Positions 25,678 to 33,733 of a DNA stretch of 64,000 nt are shown piece by piece. Positions within the stretch are counted from its first letter, which is position 1. The number at the start of each line of letters is the position of its first letter. The stretch comes from Sediminibacterium sp. TEGAF015 (GTDB lineage: Bacteria; Bacteroidota; Bacteroidia; Chitinophagales; Chitinophagaceae), in NCBI RefSeq assembly GCF_025997995.1, contig NZ_AP026683.1:2356501-2420500 (forward strand), read 5' to 3'. The notes below the pieces were generated by a model. That model had not been told where the DNA came from, did no database searches, and saw nothing but the letters and a program-made list of their open reading frames with translations. A program made the position numbers and the translations under genes.

Positions 25678-26325
25678 ATGAATTATCCAATTATTCTACA
25701 GTCCTTTGCTTCGGACTTGAACTTGTATATTCCTGATCCTCAGAAAATACAATCCGTTTTTGAAGAACAGAAAGCGCAGAATCCAGCTATCGATTTTCCT
25801 TTTTGGGCTAAGTGTTGGTCTTCTTCATTCGCAATGCTCAAGTTTTTACAAAATCATGCACACTACATCCAGCATAAATCAGTTGTAGAGTTGGGGGCGG
25901 GTATTGGACTTCCCTCTTTTTTTGCAGCAAACCGGGCTTCATCGGTTACAATTACTGATTATGCTGAAGAAGCTTTAGACCTAATGCGATATAATATTGC
26001 TGCATTACAATTATCCAACACCCAAGTGAAGTCTTTTAATTGGAATGATTATGACACGCCAATTCAAGCAGAAGTAGTATTGCTGAGTGACGTTAATTAC
26101 GACCAAAATGATTTTGCTTCTTTGAAGCTACTCTTACATGCTTATCTAAAAAACGGAGCAACTATTCTATTGGCAACTCCACATCGGATTAATGCAAGTT
26201 CTTTCGTTTTGGAATTTTTGCCCTATGTTCAAGAACAGGAGTTAATATCAATTGAAATGGATTTAAATGAGTGTATGATAGGTTTATTTGTTTTTCAAAA
26301 TCCTCTTTCTTTACGCATATCGTAA
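25678..26325 (+). CDS. Class I SAM-dependent methyltransferase (Methyltransf_16-like)
   Basis: A 215-residue protein. The FPFWAKCWSSSFAMLKFL segment (about 40-57) and the SAM motif VVELGAGIGLPSFFAA (about 69-84), with the acidic loop VTITDYAEEAL, match the Methyltransf_16 group, which includes protein-lysine and nicotinamide-type methyltransferases. The catalytic-loop position reads LLSDVNYDQNDF (about 134-145). Members modify proteins or small molecules in the cytoplasm. The gene follows the serine hydrolase by 3 bases. Immediately downstream is a degraded coding remnant. Confidence 0.82.
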   Translation: MNYPIILQSFASDLNLYIPDPQKIQSVFEEQKAQNPAIDFPFWAKCWSSSFAMLKFLQNHAHYIQHKSVVELGAGIGLPSFFAANRASSVTITDYAEEALDLMRYNIAALQLSNTQVKSFNWNDYDTPIQAEVVLLSDVNYDQNDFASLKLLLHAYLKNGATILLATPHRINASSFVLEFLPYVQEQELISIEMDLNECMIGLFVFQNPLSLRIS

Positions 26326-26499
26326 ATACTACGAGTGGCGCCTTACTTGGAGGAAGAAGCCTTGGGTAAAGCCAGTTTTACGGTAAAAGAATTGCCTTAT
26401 ATCATCAGCAAGATGAACAATTTTCACAAAGCCAATACCAGTCATCCCTTGTTTTATCTCAATATATTTTTTGGATCTGCGCTGATGTTATTTGTGTAA
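26326..26499 (+). pseudogene. Remnant of a membrane-protein gene (C-terminal piece only)
   Basis: Directly after the methyltransferase stop and in the same frame, 57 codons read as normal protein (PYLEEEALGKASFTVKELPY, later SHPLFYLNIFFGSALMLFV then stop). The end looks like a transmembrane helix of a PepSY-associated or similar membrane protein. There is no good start, no promoter, and nothing matching upstream because the previous gene ends immediately before it. I read it as the tail of a deleted gene. Alternatively it is a very short real gene from the GTG at 26335. Confidence 0.45.
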
Positions 26500-26520
26500 G
26501 GGTTCCCTTCTTTACAAGAT

Positions 26521-28674
26521 TTAATCTATTGTGAACGAAATGTATTTGTCTCCGGAAGGGGTACCTAATTTACCTCCACCGCAAGCAATTACAATATATT
26601 GTTTACCGTCAATGGCATATGTTGCTGGTGTGGCAAATCCAGGATAGGGCAATTTGTATTCCCACAATAAAGCGCCGGTTCTTTTGTTGTAAGCTCTAAA
26701 CATACCGTCTTTACTGGCTGCAACAAAAAGGAGTCCACCCGCAGTTACTACTGGTCCTCCATAATTTTCAGTTCCGGTATGGATTCCTTTTGCTAAAAGT
26801 TCAGGAGTTTCTCCTAAAGGTTTTTTCCAAATTATTTTCCCAGTTGATAAGTCAATCGCATTGATGCTGCCCCAAGGAGTGGTAATAGCTGGGTAGCCTT
26901 CTTTGGTTAAAAACTTATGATACCCTGTGCTAGTAAATGGAATATCCCAATAGGGGTTTTCTTCAATGCTGGATTTTGAATATGCTGATGTTCTATTTTT
27001 TAATCCAAGAATAAAACTTGCCAGTGCTTCCTTTTCTTCTTGCTGTAACTGACCAAAAGCGGGCATCATTCTTCTTCCATTTTTCAGGAGTTCTAAAAAG
27101 CTAGTTTCATTGTATTTATTTGAAAGATTTTGTAAGGAGGGATTATTACCGCTACCCTTTAAATTATCACCATGGCAGGTCATGCAGTTTGTTTTATATA
27201 ATCTTTGACCTGCTTCCATTTTAGTTTCCTTTTTGTGAACAGTTTTTTCTTTGTTGACCATTGTCAATATCCAGGGCATTTCATTGGCATTTACATATAA
27301 AACTTGCGAAGAAGGATCATAGGCTACCCCTCCCCATTCGGCTCCTCCATCAAATCCAGGGAAGATAACAGTGCCTGCTTTAGAAGGTGGTGCAAATAAA
27401 TGTTGGTTATTATGTTGTGCCAGCTTTTCTTTGATTTCCTTTTGTTCTTCTTTTGATATAAATGGATTAATATCTTTTTCAGTGAAGGCTTGTCTAACAA
27501 ATGGTTCTATAAAGGTTGGATAAGGTTGGGTATTGGCTAATTTTTCACCAGTCAAAGCTGTTTGGTTCGGGACTATTCTTTCTTCAATTGGATATAAAGG
27601 TTTACCTGTTTTTCTATCTAGTAAAAAAATGAATCCTGTTTTGGTAGGTTGTGCCAATGCTTCAATAGACTTTCCATTTTTATGAAGGGTAATTAATGCC
27701 GGAGCCGTTGGTAAATCCCGGTCCCACACATCATGGTGTACTGTCTGAAAATGCCATTTTCTTTTACCAGTAAATGCGTCTAAAGCCAGAATGCTATTAG
27801 CAAATAAGTTATCACCCAATCTTTTGCCGCCATAAAAATCATAAGAAGCGGAACCGAGAGGGGCAAATAGCGTTCCTGTTTTTTCGTCTAAACTAAAACC
27901 TGCCCAAGCATTGGCTCCTCCTATATTTTTCCATGCATTTTTATCTTCCCAACTTTCATAACCGTCTTCTCCTGGTTGAGGGATAGTGTGAAATTTCCAT
28001 CGGAGTTTTCCTGTATGAACATCATAAGCCCTGATATACCCTGGTGCTGCAGCAGCTTCTTCATTTACTCTTGAACCAATAATGATTAAGTCTTTATATA
28101 TGATACCCGGACTCGTCATGGCTATATAAAGGTTAGCTACATCCCTACCTAAGTCATTGTGCAAATCAATCCTTCCTTTGTAGCCAAAGGATTCTATCAA
28201 TTTCCCGTTGGTTGCATCCACACAAAATAAATTAGCTCCAGCTGCATAAAACAGTCGCTTTGAATCTTTGTCTTCAAAATAAGTTAAACCCCTACAGACA
28301 TTCATTGAAAAATAGCCAACTCCTTTTACCTCATTGTCTATGACTTTATAGGGATCAAATATCCAAATTGACTTTCCTGTTTGGGCCTCCACAGCAAAAA
28401 GTTTCAATTTAGGCGAAACACCATATAGCGTGTTATTAATGATGATTGGATTCACCTGTATTTGTGTGAACTTTTCAGCATCACCCGTGGAGTACTCCCA
28501 AGCCTTTTTTAGTTGCTGTATATTATTCGTATCTATATAAGTAAGTGAAGAATAATGAATATTTTCTTTACTGCCTCCGTAAACTTCCCAACTAGTGTAA
28601 TTCTTATTTTCTTGTTTACAAGCAAAAACAAATAACAATATAGAGCTAAGTGAAAAGAGTAAATTGATTTTCAT
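26521..28674 (-). CDS. PQQ-dependent dehydrogenase with inserted cytochrome c domain (membrane-bound glucose/alcohol type)
   Basis: A 717-residue lipoprotein (lipobox FACK, C19). An eight-bladed quinoprotein propeller is shown by repeated W-motifs (ALDAFTGKRKWHFQTVHHDVWD; DLSTGKIIWKKPLG; YNKRTGALLWEYKLP). Between blades sits a c-type haem domain with CMTCH (C497 to H501) and a likely axial methionine in MMPAFGQL. Periplasmic PQQ enzymes oxidise glucose or alcohols and pass electrons to the respiratory chain; here the internal haem could be the first acceptor. No pqq synthesis genes are in the window, so PQQ may be made elsewhere or scavenged. A DUF4440-type gene lies 10 bases upstream. Confidence 0.92.
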   Translation of the reverse strand: MKINLLFSLSSILLFVFACKQENKNYTSWEVYGGSKENIHYSSLTYIDTNNIQQLKKAWEYSTGDAEKFTQIQVNPIIINNTLYGVSPKLKLFAVEAQTGKSIWIFDPYKVIDNEVKGVGYFSMNVCRGLTYFEDKDSKRLFYAAGANLFCVDATNGKLIESFGYKGRIDLHNDLGRDVANLYIAMTSPGIIYKDLIIIGSRVNEEAAAAPGYIRAYDVHTGKLRWKFHTIPQPGEDGYESWEDKNAWKNIGGANAWAGFSLDEKTGTLFAPLGSASYDFYGGKRLGDNLFANSILALDAFTGKRKWHFQTVHHDVWDRDLPTAPALITLHKNGKSIEALAQPTKTGFIFLLDRKTGKPLYPIEERIVPNQTALTGEKLANTQPYPTFIEPFVRQAFTEKDINPFISKEEQKEIKEKLAQHNNQHLFAPPSKAGTVIFPGFDGGAEWGGVAYDPSSQVLYVNANEMPWILTMVNKEKTVHKKETKMEAGQRLYKTNCMTCHGDNLKGSGNNPSLQNLSNKYNETSFLELLKNGRRMMPAFGQLQQEEKEALASFILGLKNRTSAYSKSSIEENPYWDIPFTSTGYHKFLTKEGYPAITTPWGSINAIDLSTGKIIWKKPLGETPELLAKGIHTGTENYGGPVVTAGGLLFVAASKDGMFRAYNKRTGALLWEYKLPYPGFATPATYAIDGKQYIVIACGGGKLGTPSGDKYISFTID

Positions 28675-28684
28675 TGGTATTCAT

Positions 28685-29158
28685 CTAATGATCATAGCTA
28701 ATTACACGGGAAATTTTCCAGTTTCCATTTTCGTTTTTCCAAATCATCAAAAACTTAAAAGTGCCAGTTTCTAACTTCCCGTTTTCTATGTGCTTGAATT
28801 GATGACTTCCTACTTCAATGGCACCATAGCCTTCAATCGGATGGACTTCAAGTGTCTCTTTAATTAGACTTCTTGTGAGGGTGTAGTCGCGATTAAAAAT
28901 CGATTGAAAATTCATAAATACCTGATCAAAACCAATTAGACCTCCATTGTCTTGGTACCACTCCAGGTCTTTGGTAAAAAAGGTTTTCATTACTGCCAGA
29001 TTTTTTGAGTTATAAGCAGCAAACAATGCACTATCTAAAGTAAAAACTTTTTTGTATAGTGCAGTTTCTTTTACTACAGCTTTTTTCTCCTCATTACTTT
29101 GAGTAAATGCGTAAAAATAGAAATGCGTACATAGAAAAAATAGGACTAGTTTTTTCAT
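28685..29158 (-). CDS. Secreted NTF2-like (DUF4440) protein
   Basis: A 157-residue protein with a signal peptide (residues 1-19, ending YAFTQS). The remainder is one NTF2-like cone: helix ALYKKVFTLDSALFAAYNSKN, strand FFTKDLEWYQDNGGLIG, and the final strands FKFLMIWKNENGNWKISRVISYDH, typical of DUF4440. Secreted family members are of unknown role; some bind small ligands. It lies 10 bases before the PQQ dehydrogenase gene and shares its promoter. Confidence 0.85.
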   Translation of the reverse strand: MKKLVLFFLCTHFYFYAFTQSNEEKKAVVKETALYKKVFTLDSALFAAYNSKNLAVMKTFFTKDLEWYQDNGGLIGFDQVFMNFQSIFNRDYTLTRSLIKETLEVHPIEGYGAIEVGSHQFKHIENGKLETGTFKFLMIWKNENGNWKISRVISYDH

Positions 29159-29186
29159 CTCTACAAGATACCATTATGTATTCATT

Positions 29187-29194
29187 CAAATATA
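29187..29194 (-). promoter_or_regulatory. -7 element upstream of the DUF4440/PQQ dehydrogenase pair
   Basis: Minus-strand TATATTTG, an exact TAnnTTTG, 28 bases before the ATG at 29158. No TTG is found at the standard spacing. Confidence 0.35.
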
Positions 29195-29216
29195 CTTTAG
29201 TAAGTGAAGCCGTTAA

Positions 29217-29609
29217 TTAATAGTCCTTTTTTTTAGCTCTTGCTATTAAATCTGAATCAATTAACTCTAAAGACAAAACCATATCCTTCACTGTTTCTTT
29301 GTATTTTTTAAAATGAGGGGCCAGAATATGGGATTGATAGGCTTCCTGACTTGCATAGACTTCGAAAATGGTAATTAAGGTTGGATCCTTTTTATCAGAT
29401 ACTGCTGTGTAAGACAATACACCTTGCTCTAGTTCTATAGCAGCATTCATCTGCTCAAGCAATGCAGATTTATATTTTTCTAACTGACTGCTATCTACTT
29501 TAATTTTTGCAATTCTATACATTGTATCTGACTTCTGTGCTTTTGAATCAACAACAATTAGGGACAGTATCCCAATCATGAAGATTACTGAAATAATATG
29601 TCTAGTCAT
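29217..29609 (-). CDS. Exported antibiotic biosynthesis monooxygenase (ABM) domain protein
   Basis: A 130-residue protein with an N-terminal signal or anchor (residues about 5-24, ending DSKAQK). The ABM ferredoxin-like fold follows: RIAKIKVDSSQLEKYKSALL, VLSYTAVSDKKDPTLITIFEVYAS, and the helix AYQSHILAPHFKKYKE. ABM proteins act on quinones or haem-like compounds, but the family is broad. Export is unusual for it but common in Bacteroidota. It is on the same strand as, and 58 bases upstream of, the DUF4440 gene. Confidence 0.85.
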   Translation of the reverse strand: MTRHIISVIFMIGILSLIVVDSKAQKSDTMYRIAKIKVDSSQLEKYKSALLEQMNAAIELEQGVLSYTAVSDKKDPTLITIFEVYASQEAYQSHILAPHFKKYKETVKDMVLSLELIDSDLIARAKKKDY

Positions 29610-29648
29610 AATTATTGTTGGGTAAATAATATCTTCTTAAGATACACC

Positions 29649-30209
29649 CTAATCTGTTAAATTCCAATCCCACAAAACAATATCCCATTTAACCTCACCA
29701 TACACCAATTCATTGATAATTTGGAATCCTCTTTTCTTATGCGCTTTTAGAGAACGAGTATTTGCTTGCGCTATATCCGTAATGAGGTAAGTATATTCTT
29801 TTGAAAGACAATCTTTGAAATGTCCGTATAGCTTTTGAACCAGGTCTTGTCCACGGTATTCTTTTGCTACACACAACTGCCCAACAACTACATAGTTAAC
29901 ATCCTTTAATAATTTCCCTTTGTATGCTGATTTATCAATTGCGTCAAAAAGACCTTCGATAAGGTCGTGCCCATTTCTAATTTCTTTTGTAGCTACCAAC
30001 GCATAACCCACAACTTTGTCTCCAACCTTTGCAATGATGGAAGGCGAAGCTACATTCATCTCCTGCAAATATTCAATTGTAAAGGCTGCAGTAAGAAAAC
30101 CCTGATCAATGGCTTCTTCGGCAGTTATATTCTGCTTTAAATTTAATGCCTGTAAATCCCTTATGCCAATTATATCACTTGGGCTTGATACCCTTGTCAT
30201 TTCAATCAT
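29649..30209 (-). CDS. GNAT family N-acetyltransferase
   Basis: A 186-residue protein. The acetyl-CoA motif is seen as VVVGQLCVAKEYRGQDLVQKLY (about 106-127, with the Q/RxxGx-type loop YRGQDL), followed by helix and strand TRSLKAHKKRGFQII. The substrate is unknown. It stands 39 bases upstream of the ABM gene on the same strand and may begin that transcript. A weak TAATACTTG-like stretch precedes it. Confidence 0.85.
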   Translation of the reverse strand: MIEMTRVSSPSDIIGIRDLQALNLKQNITAEEAIDQGFLTAAFTIEYLQEMNVASPSIIAKVGDKVVGYALVATKEIRNGHDLIEGLFDAIDKSAYKGKLLKDVNYVVVGQLCVAKEYRGQDLVQKLYGHFKDCLSKEYTYLITDIAQANTRSLKAHKKRGFQIINELVYGEVKWDIVLWDWNLTD

Positions 30210-30280
30210 AGAACAAGTATTAGTTCATTTAAAATTAAGGGAGTAATAAGTATATATGCCAGAAAGACTTTGGTAAAAGG

Positions 30281-30312
30281 TAAAAAAGAAAAAGAGGTCA
30301 ATAATGACCTCT
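30281..30312 (-). terminator. Intrinsic terminator after tRNA-Asn
   Basis: Minus strand: AGAGGTCA, loop TTAT, TGACCTCT, then TTTCTTTTTT. It lies 10 bases past the tRNA 3' end. Confidence 0.8.
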
Positions 30313-30321
30313 TATCTTGTT

Positions 30322-30398
30322 TGGCTCCCCCTTCAGGACTTGAACCTGAGACCCTCTGATTAACAGTCAGATGCTCTAACCAACTGAGCTAAGGAGGA
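30322..30398 (-). tRNA. tRNA-Asn (anticodon GTT)
   Basis: A full cloverleaf on the minus strand. The acceptor TCCTCCT pairs with AGGGGGA; the D-arm GCTCAGTTGGTTAGAGC, anticodon stem CTGAC with loop CTGTTAA (anticodon GTT), and a normal T-loop TTCAAGT follow. The discriminator is G73 and the CCA end is encoded. The length is 77 bases with CCA. A -7 box and a GNRA-loop hairpin precede it, and a terminator follows. Confidence 0.96.
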
Positions 30399-30402
30399 AT
30401 TT

Positions 30403-30425
30403 CCCCTTTCGGGGTTGCAAAAATA
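30403..30425 (-). promoter_or_regulatory. tRNA-Asn promoter -7 element and leader hairpin
   Basis: Minus strand: -7 element TATTTTTG (30418-30425) with a TTG 18 bases upstream, then a hairpin CCCC-GAAA-GGGG (30403-30414) ending 4 bases before the mature tRNA. Confidence 0.45.
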
Positions 30426-30456
30426 GGGGATTATCTATTCTTACAAAAAAATTCCA

Positions 30457-30810
30457 TTAAAAATTCGCAAAAAAGCCTTTTTTAAAGCCAATAAAAATGC
30501 CTTCCGGGCTTTGTTTTACAGGGTAAGTTTTTAAAAAGTACCCTTCTCCACTTGTATTGCGGCCATTTTGTAAAGAAAACCGGTAACGGTGTAAAGGGCA
30601 AACCACATTTCCAGCAGGGTCTATGAATCCATCTGCCATAATACCACTGGCATGAGGGCATTTATGTGCAAAGGCAAAAATCTGGTTATCCTTTAAGGCT
30701 AATGTCAATTTTTTTCCATCAGCCTCTATAATGCACATTTGGTTGCTCTGCCAGAGGAGTTCGTTCGCTGAATCGGCGATTTTAATCCAACTATAATTGC
30801 TTTCTTCCAA
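30457..30810 (-). CDS. Rieske-type 2Fe-2S ferredoxin
   Basis: A 117-residue cytoplasmic protein with the two Rieske cluster boxes: CPHASG (Cys about 49, His 51) and CPLHRYRF (Cys about 71, His 74). The C-terminal strands resemble small Rieske ferredoxins of the NirD/BphF type. It would carry electrons for an oxygenase or reductase that is not encoded nearby. It begins at the base directly following the hflX stop, with no gap, so it is translated from the same message as HflX. Confidence 0.9.
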   Translation of the reverse strand: MEESNYSWIKIADSANELLWQSNQMCIIEADGKKLTLALKDNQIFAFAHKCPHASGIMADGFIDPAGNVVCPLHRYRFSLQNGRNTSGEGYFLKTYPVKQSPEGIFIGFKKGFFANF

Positions 30811-31998
30811 TTAGTATAGCATGGTTTTGTAAGGATAACGAATAGCATATAATTCGCGCACTTTTTCAAGAATAATATCTCTTAATGCATCCAAGTTTTG
30901 CCTTTCTGTAGCTGAAACAAATACACAGTTGCCATTAGTGGCTAAATCCCACTTGTCTTTTAGGTCCCTTAAGATTTCTTCTTTCACAGAATCTTCCAGC
31001 CACTCATCAAAGTTCTTCTGAACATATAGATCCATTTTATTAAATATGGTCAACATGGGTTTTTCAAAAGCCTTTAATTCCTGCAGCGTTTTATTTACTA
31101 CGCCAATCTGGTCTTCGTACTGCGGATGAGAAATATCTACTACATGTAATAAGATATCTGCTTCTCTTACTTCATCCAAAGTACTTTTGAAACTCTCAAC
31201 CAAGTGGTGCGGAAGTTTTCTGATAAATCCTACTGTATCACTCAACAAGAATGGTGTGTTTTCAAAAACCACTTTACGGGTAGTGGTATCTAGTGTGGCA
31301 AATAATTTATTTTCTGCGAATACTTCACTCTTGCTTAATACAGTCATCAGCGTACTCTTGCCCACATTGGTGTAGCCTACTAATGCCACTCTGATAAATT
31401 CACCTCTTTCTTTTCGCTGGGTAAAAGATTGCTTGTCAATTTCGCTCAAACGCTTGCGCAGTAAGGCTATCTTATCTTTTACAATACGACGGTCTGTTTC
31501 AATTTCAGTTTCACCAGGTCCACGTGTTCCAATACCACCCCCTTGTCTTTCCAAGTGTTTCCACATCCCTTTTAACCTAGGTAGTAAATACTGGTATTGT
31601 GCCAGTTCTACCTGCACTTTTGCCTGTGCTGTTCTTGCTCTACGTGCAAAAATATCTAGGATTAAATCGCTTCGGTCAATGGTTTTAACATTGAGTTCTT
31701 TTTCAATATTGGAAATTTGGGAGCCTGTTAATTCATCATCGAAAATGACCAGGGTAATATTTTTACCATTTAGGTAATCCTTAATTTCTTCCAGCTTTCC
31801 TTTACCTACAAAGGTTCTGCTGTCTGGGTGTGCCAGTTTCTGGGTAAAACGTTTAACGGTTTTCGCACCTGCTGTTTCCGATAAAAATGCCAGTTCATCA
31901 AGATATTCTTCGGCCTGTTCGGTAGTTTGGTCTTTTAAAATCACCCCCACCAAAACGGCTTTCTCCTCAACGGAAATCAGTTGTTTTTTCTCTATCAA
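30811..31998 (-). CDS. hflX: GTPase HflX (ribosome-splitting factor)
   Basis: A 395-residue protein. An N-terminal HflX domain (GKGKLEEI near 66; LPRLKGMWKHLERQGGGIGTRGPGE in part, about 145-170, the family glycine-rich linker) is followed by a G domain with G1 GYTNVGKST (about 211-219), G3 DTVGFI and G4 NKMD. HflX binds the 50S E-site region and splits stalled ribosomes during stress. It is the middle gene of an OMP-hflX-Rieske run on the minus strand, with gaps of 9 and 0 bases. The length is slightly below the E. coli protein. Confidence 0.96.
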   Translation of the reverse strand: MIEKKQLISVEEKAVLVGVILKDQTTEQAEEYLDELAFLSETAGAKTVKRFTQKLAHPDSRTFVGKGKLEEIKDYLNGKNITLVIFDDELTGSQISNIEKELNVKTIDRSDLILDIFARRARTAQAKVQVELAQYQYLLPRLKGMWKHLERQGGGIGTRGPGETEIETDRRIVKDKIALLRKRLSEIDKQSFTQRKERGEFIRVALVGYTNVGKSTLMTVLSKSEVFAENKLFATLDTTTRKVVFENTPFLLSDTVGFIRKLPHHLVESFKSTLDEVREADILLHVVDISHPQYEDQIGVVNKTLQELKAFEKPMLTIFNKMDLYVQKNFDEWLEDSVKEEILRDLKDKWDLATNGNCVFVSATERQNLDALRDIILEKVRELYAIRYPYKTMLY

Positions 31999-32007
31999 TG
32001 GTTTGAA

Positions 32008-32742
32008 TTATAATCCGCTAATTGAGATACCTAATGTAAATCTGTTCATGGAAGGACCTGCACCATCTTTTAACACAGAGCTAAACTGATAACTTCCTTG
32101 AAGGCCAATAATACCATAACCTACACGACCTGTTATAGCCAATGCTGTACCATTGAAGTATTTTTTTGTTACTTCCTTTTGAATAAAACTATTACCATAT
32201 ACGGTCTGGTTGTTTTTATCCACCAGGTTCTTGCCTTTGGTATGAGCTCTTAAAAGCGTACCGATTTTGGCGCCAATGGCGAACTTCCAAGACTTAGCTG
32301 GATTTTCTGGATTGGTATAATAGCGCAATTCAACAGGAATATCCAAGTAGATATTGGTTACTTTGAATTTATCAAAGTGGTTAATGCTATCTGCTTTGGT
32401 AAAAGGCAAGCGCAAGGAAGTTGATTTAATATTTACATTTACGTTATCGAAGAAAATGTTGCTGGAGCCGATACCAACACCATAAGCCAGACTGAATTTC
32501 TTATTGTTTTTAAATGGCTTATCAAACATAACATAGAAATTAAAATGTCTGCTGAAGCCATTTCCGGTTCTTACACTATCAGGTCTGTTGGTCCAACTGT
32601 CTGCTCCATATTGTATCATAAAGTGGTCTTTGGAACGGCCACTTAAATCAATTTTACTCCAGTCTTTCTTTTTTGTTTCAGTAGTTTGAGCAGTAGCTCC
32701 CAGTGCTACAAATGTGGTAATTAATAGAAATAATCTTTTCAT
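32008..32742 (-). CDS. Outer-membrane beta-barrel protein
   Basis: The ATG at 32742 gives 244 residues. A signal peptide (residues 1-18, ending LGATAQ) is followed by alternating amphipathic strands (HFMIQYGADSW; FNFYVMFDKPF; FSLAYGVGIGSSNIFFDN; VTNIYLDIPVELRYYT; FAIGAKIGTLLRAH) and a final strand ending FTLGISISGL. This fits the OMP_b-brl_2/PorT-like eight- to ten-strand barrels of Bacteroidota. Function is unknown. A 12-bp palindrome lies at its predicted transcription start (32766-32777). hflX follows 9 bases downstream. Confidence 0.82.
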   Translation of the reverse strand: MKRLFLLITTFVALGATAQTTETKKKDWSKIDLSGRSKDHFMIQYGADSWTNRPDSVRTGNGFSRHFNFYVMFDKPFKNNKKFSLAYGVGIGSSNIFFDNVNVNIKSTSLRLPFTKADSINHFDKFKVTNIYLDIPVELRYYTNPENPAKSWKFAIGAKIGTLLRAHTKGKNLVDKNNQTVYGNSFIQKEVTKKYFNGTALAITGRVGYGIIGLQGSYQFSSVLKDGAGPSMNRFTLGISISGL

Positions 32743-32765
32743 TTTGGTTGATTGCAAGTTTATTC

Positions 32766-32787
32766 CCCTTGCAAGGGAGCAAAAATA
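32766..32787 (-). promoter_or_regulatory. -7 element and palindrome upstream of the barrel-hflX operon
   Basis: Minus-strand -7 element TATTTTTG (32780-32787, exact consensus) is followed by the palindrome CCCTTGCAAGGG (32766-32777) at the predicted start site. A partial copy CTTGCAA lies 14 bases further in. It may be an operator or a 5' hairpin. Confidence 0.4.
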
Positions 32788-32918
32788 ATCAAAATGAATG
32801 CATCCGATTGGTTAAAAATTAGTCAAATGGGGTTATAATGCAGGGTATTTTGACAATTTTAATGATAAACGCCATATAAAATTTATATTTATGGCTCGTA
32901 GCACGTAAAACGAATTGG

Positions 32919-33710
32919 ATGAACACGGATTTTTTAAAGGGAAAAAGGATTTTAATAGCAGAAGACGACTTTGTGAATCAGAAGTTGATCACACACTCCT
33001 TGAATGTTACTGGAGCCAGTTTTGATATTGCAGGTAACGGTGCGGAAGCTATTGAAATGCTGAAGCAACATCCTTATGACCTGATTTTGATGGACATTAA
33101 TATGCCTGAGATGGATGGATTTGAAGCCACTCAAATTATCAGGGCTGAAATTAACAAAGAGATTCCGATTATTGCTATGACGGGCTGGAGCAGTCGCGCC
33201 GAAGGAGACAAGTTCACCCGTATGGGGATGAATGCCTGTCTGGCAAAGCCTTTTGGACTGGAAGCCTTGTATAAAACTTTGGATGAAATATTCAATGCAC
33301 CCCCTCCGGTAAAACCCAACAGTACCAATTTTGGGGTAAAAGCACCAGAAACTGTATCTACAGTAGCCGTTGATTTAGATATGCTAAATGAATTGGCGGA
33401 GGGAGATAATGAATACAAGACTACCATCATCAATATGTTTTTGGAAAGTATGCCCGAAAGTATTCAGAAAATGGAAGATGATCTGGCTGCTCAGGATTGG
33501 GAAAATTTTTACAAGTCTGCTCACTACGCTAAATCCTCCTTATCTGTTGTGAGGGTTCCGGACATGCATACTTTGGCTAATACAATGGAAGTAAATGCCA
33601 AGAAGCAGGAGAAGCTGGAAACCATAGCTCCTTCGTTACAATTGTTTAAAAAGTATTTCGAGTTAGCCAAAGACGTTTTACACGAAGAGATTAAAAAACT
33701 CGGAGCTTAA
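32919..33710 (+). CDS. Receiver plus HPt phosphotransfer protein
   Basis: A 263-residue soluble protein. The receiver domain (residues about 8-125) has E15/D16/D17, phospho-acceptor D59 (LILMDINMP) and Lys in CLAKPF. A linker of about 25 residues leads to an HPt four-helix domain (about 150-260) with H202 in the motif AHYAKSS, close to the usual AHxLKGSS. It can pass phosphate between its own or other receivers and has no DNA-binding output. It is a candidate partner for hybrid kinases in the window that lack HPt domains (5537, 46110, 51312). A DEAD-box helicase gene follows 23 bases downstream. Confidence 0.9.
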   Translation: MNTDFLKGKRILIAEDDFVNQKLITHSLNVTGASFDIAGNGAEAIEMLKQHPYDLILMDINMPEMDGFEATQIIRAEINKEIPIIAMTGWSSRAEGDKFTRMGMNACLAKPFGLEALYKTLDEIFNAPPPVKPNSTNFGVKAPETVSTVAVDLDMLNELAEGDNEYKTTIINMFLESMPESIQKMEDDLAAQDWENFYKSAHYAKSSLSVVRVPDMHTLANTMEVNAKKQEKLETIAPSLQLFKKYFELAKDVLHEEIKKLGA

Positions 33711-33733
33711 TTGATCATTAATTATATATCATT

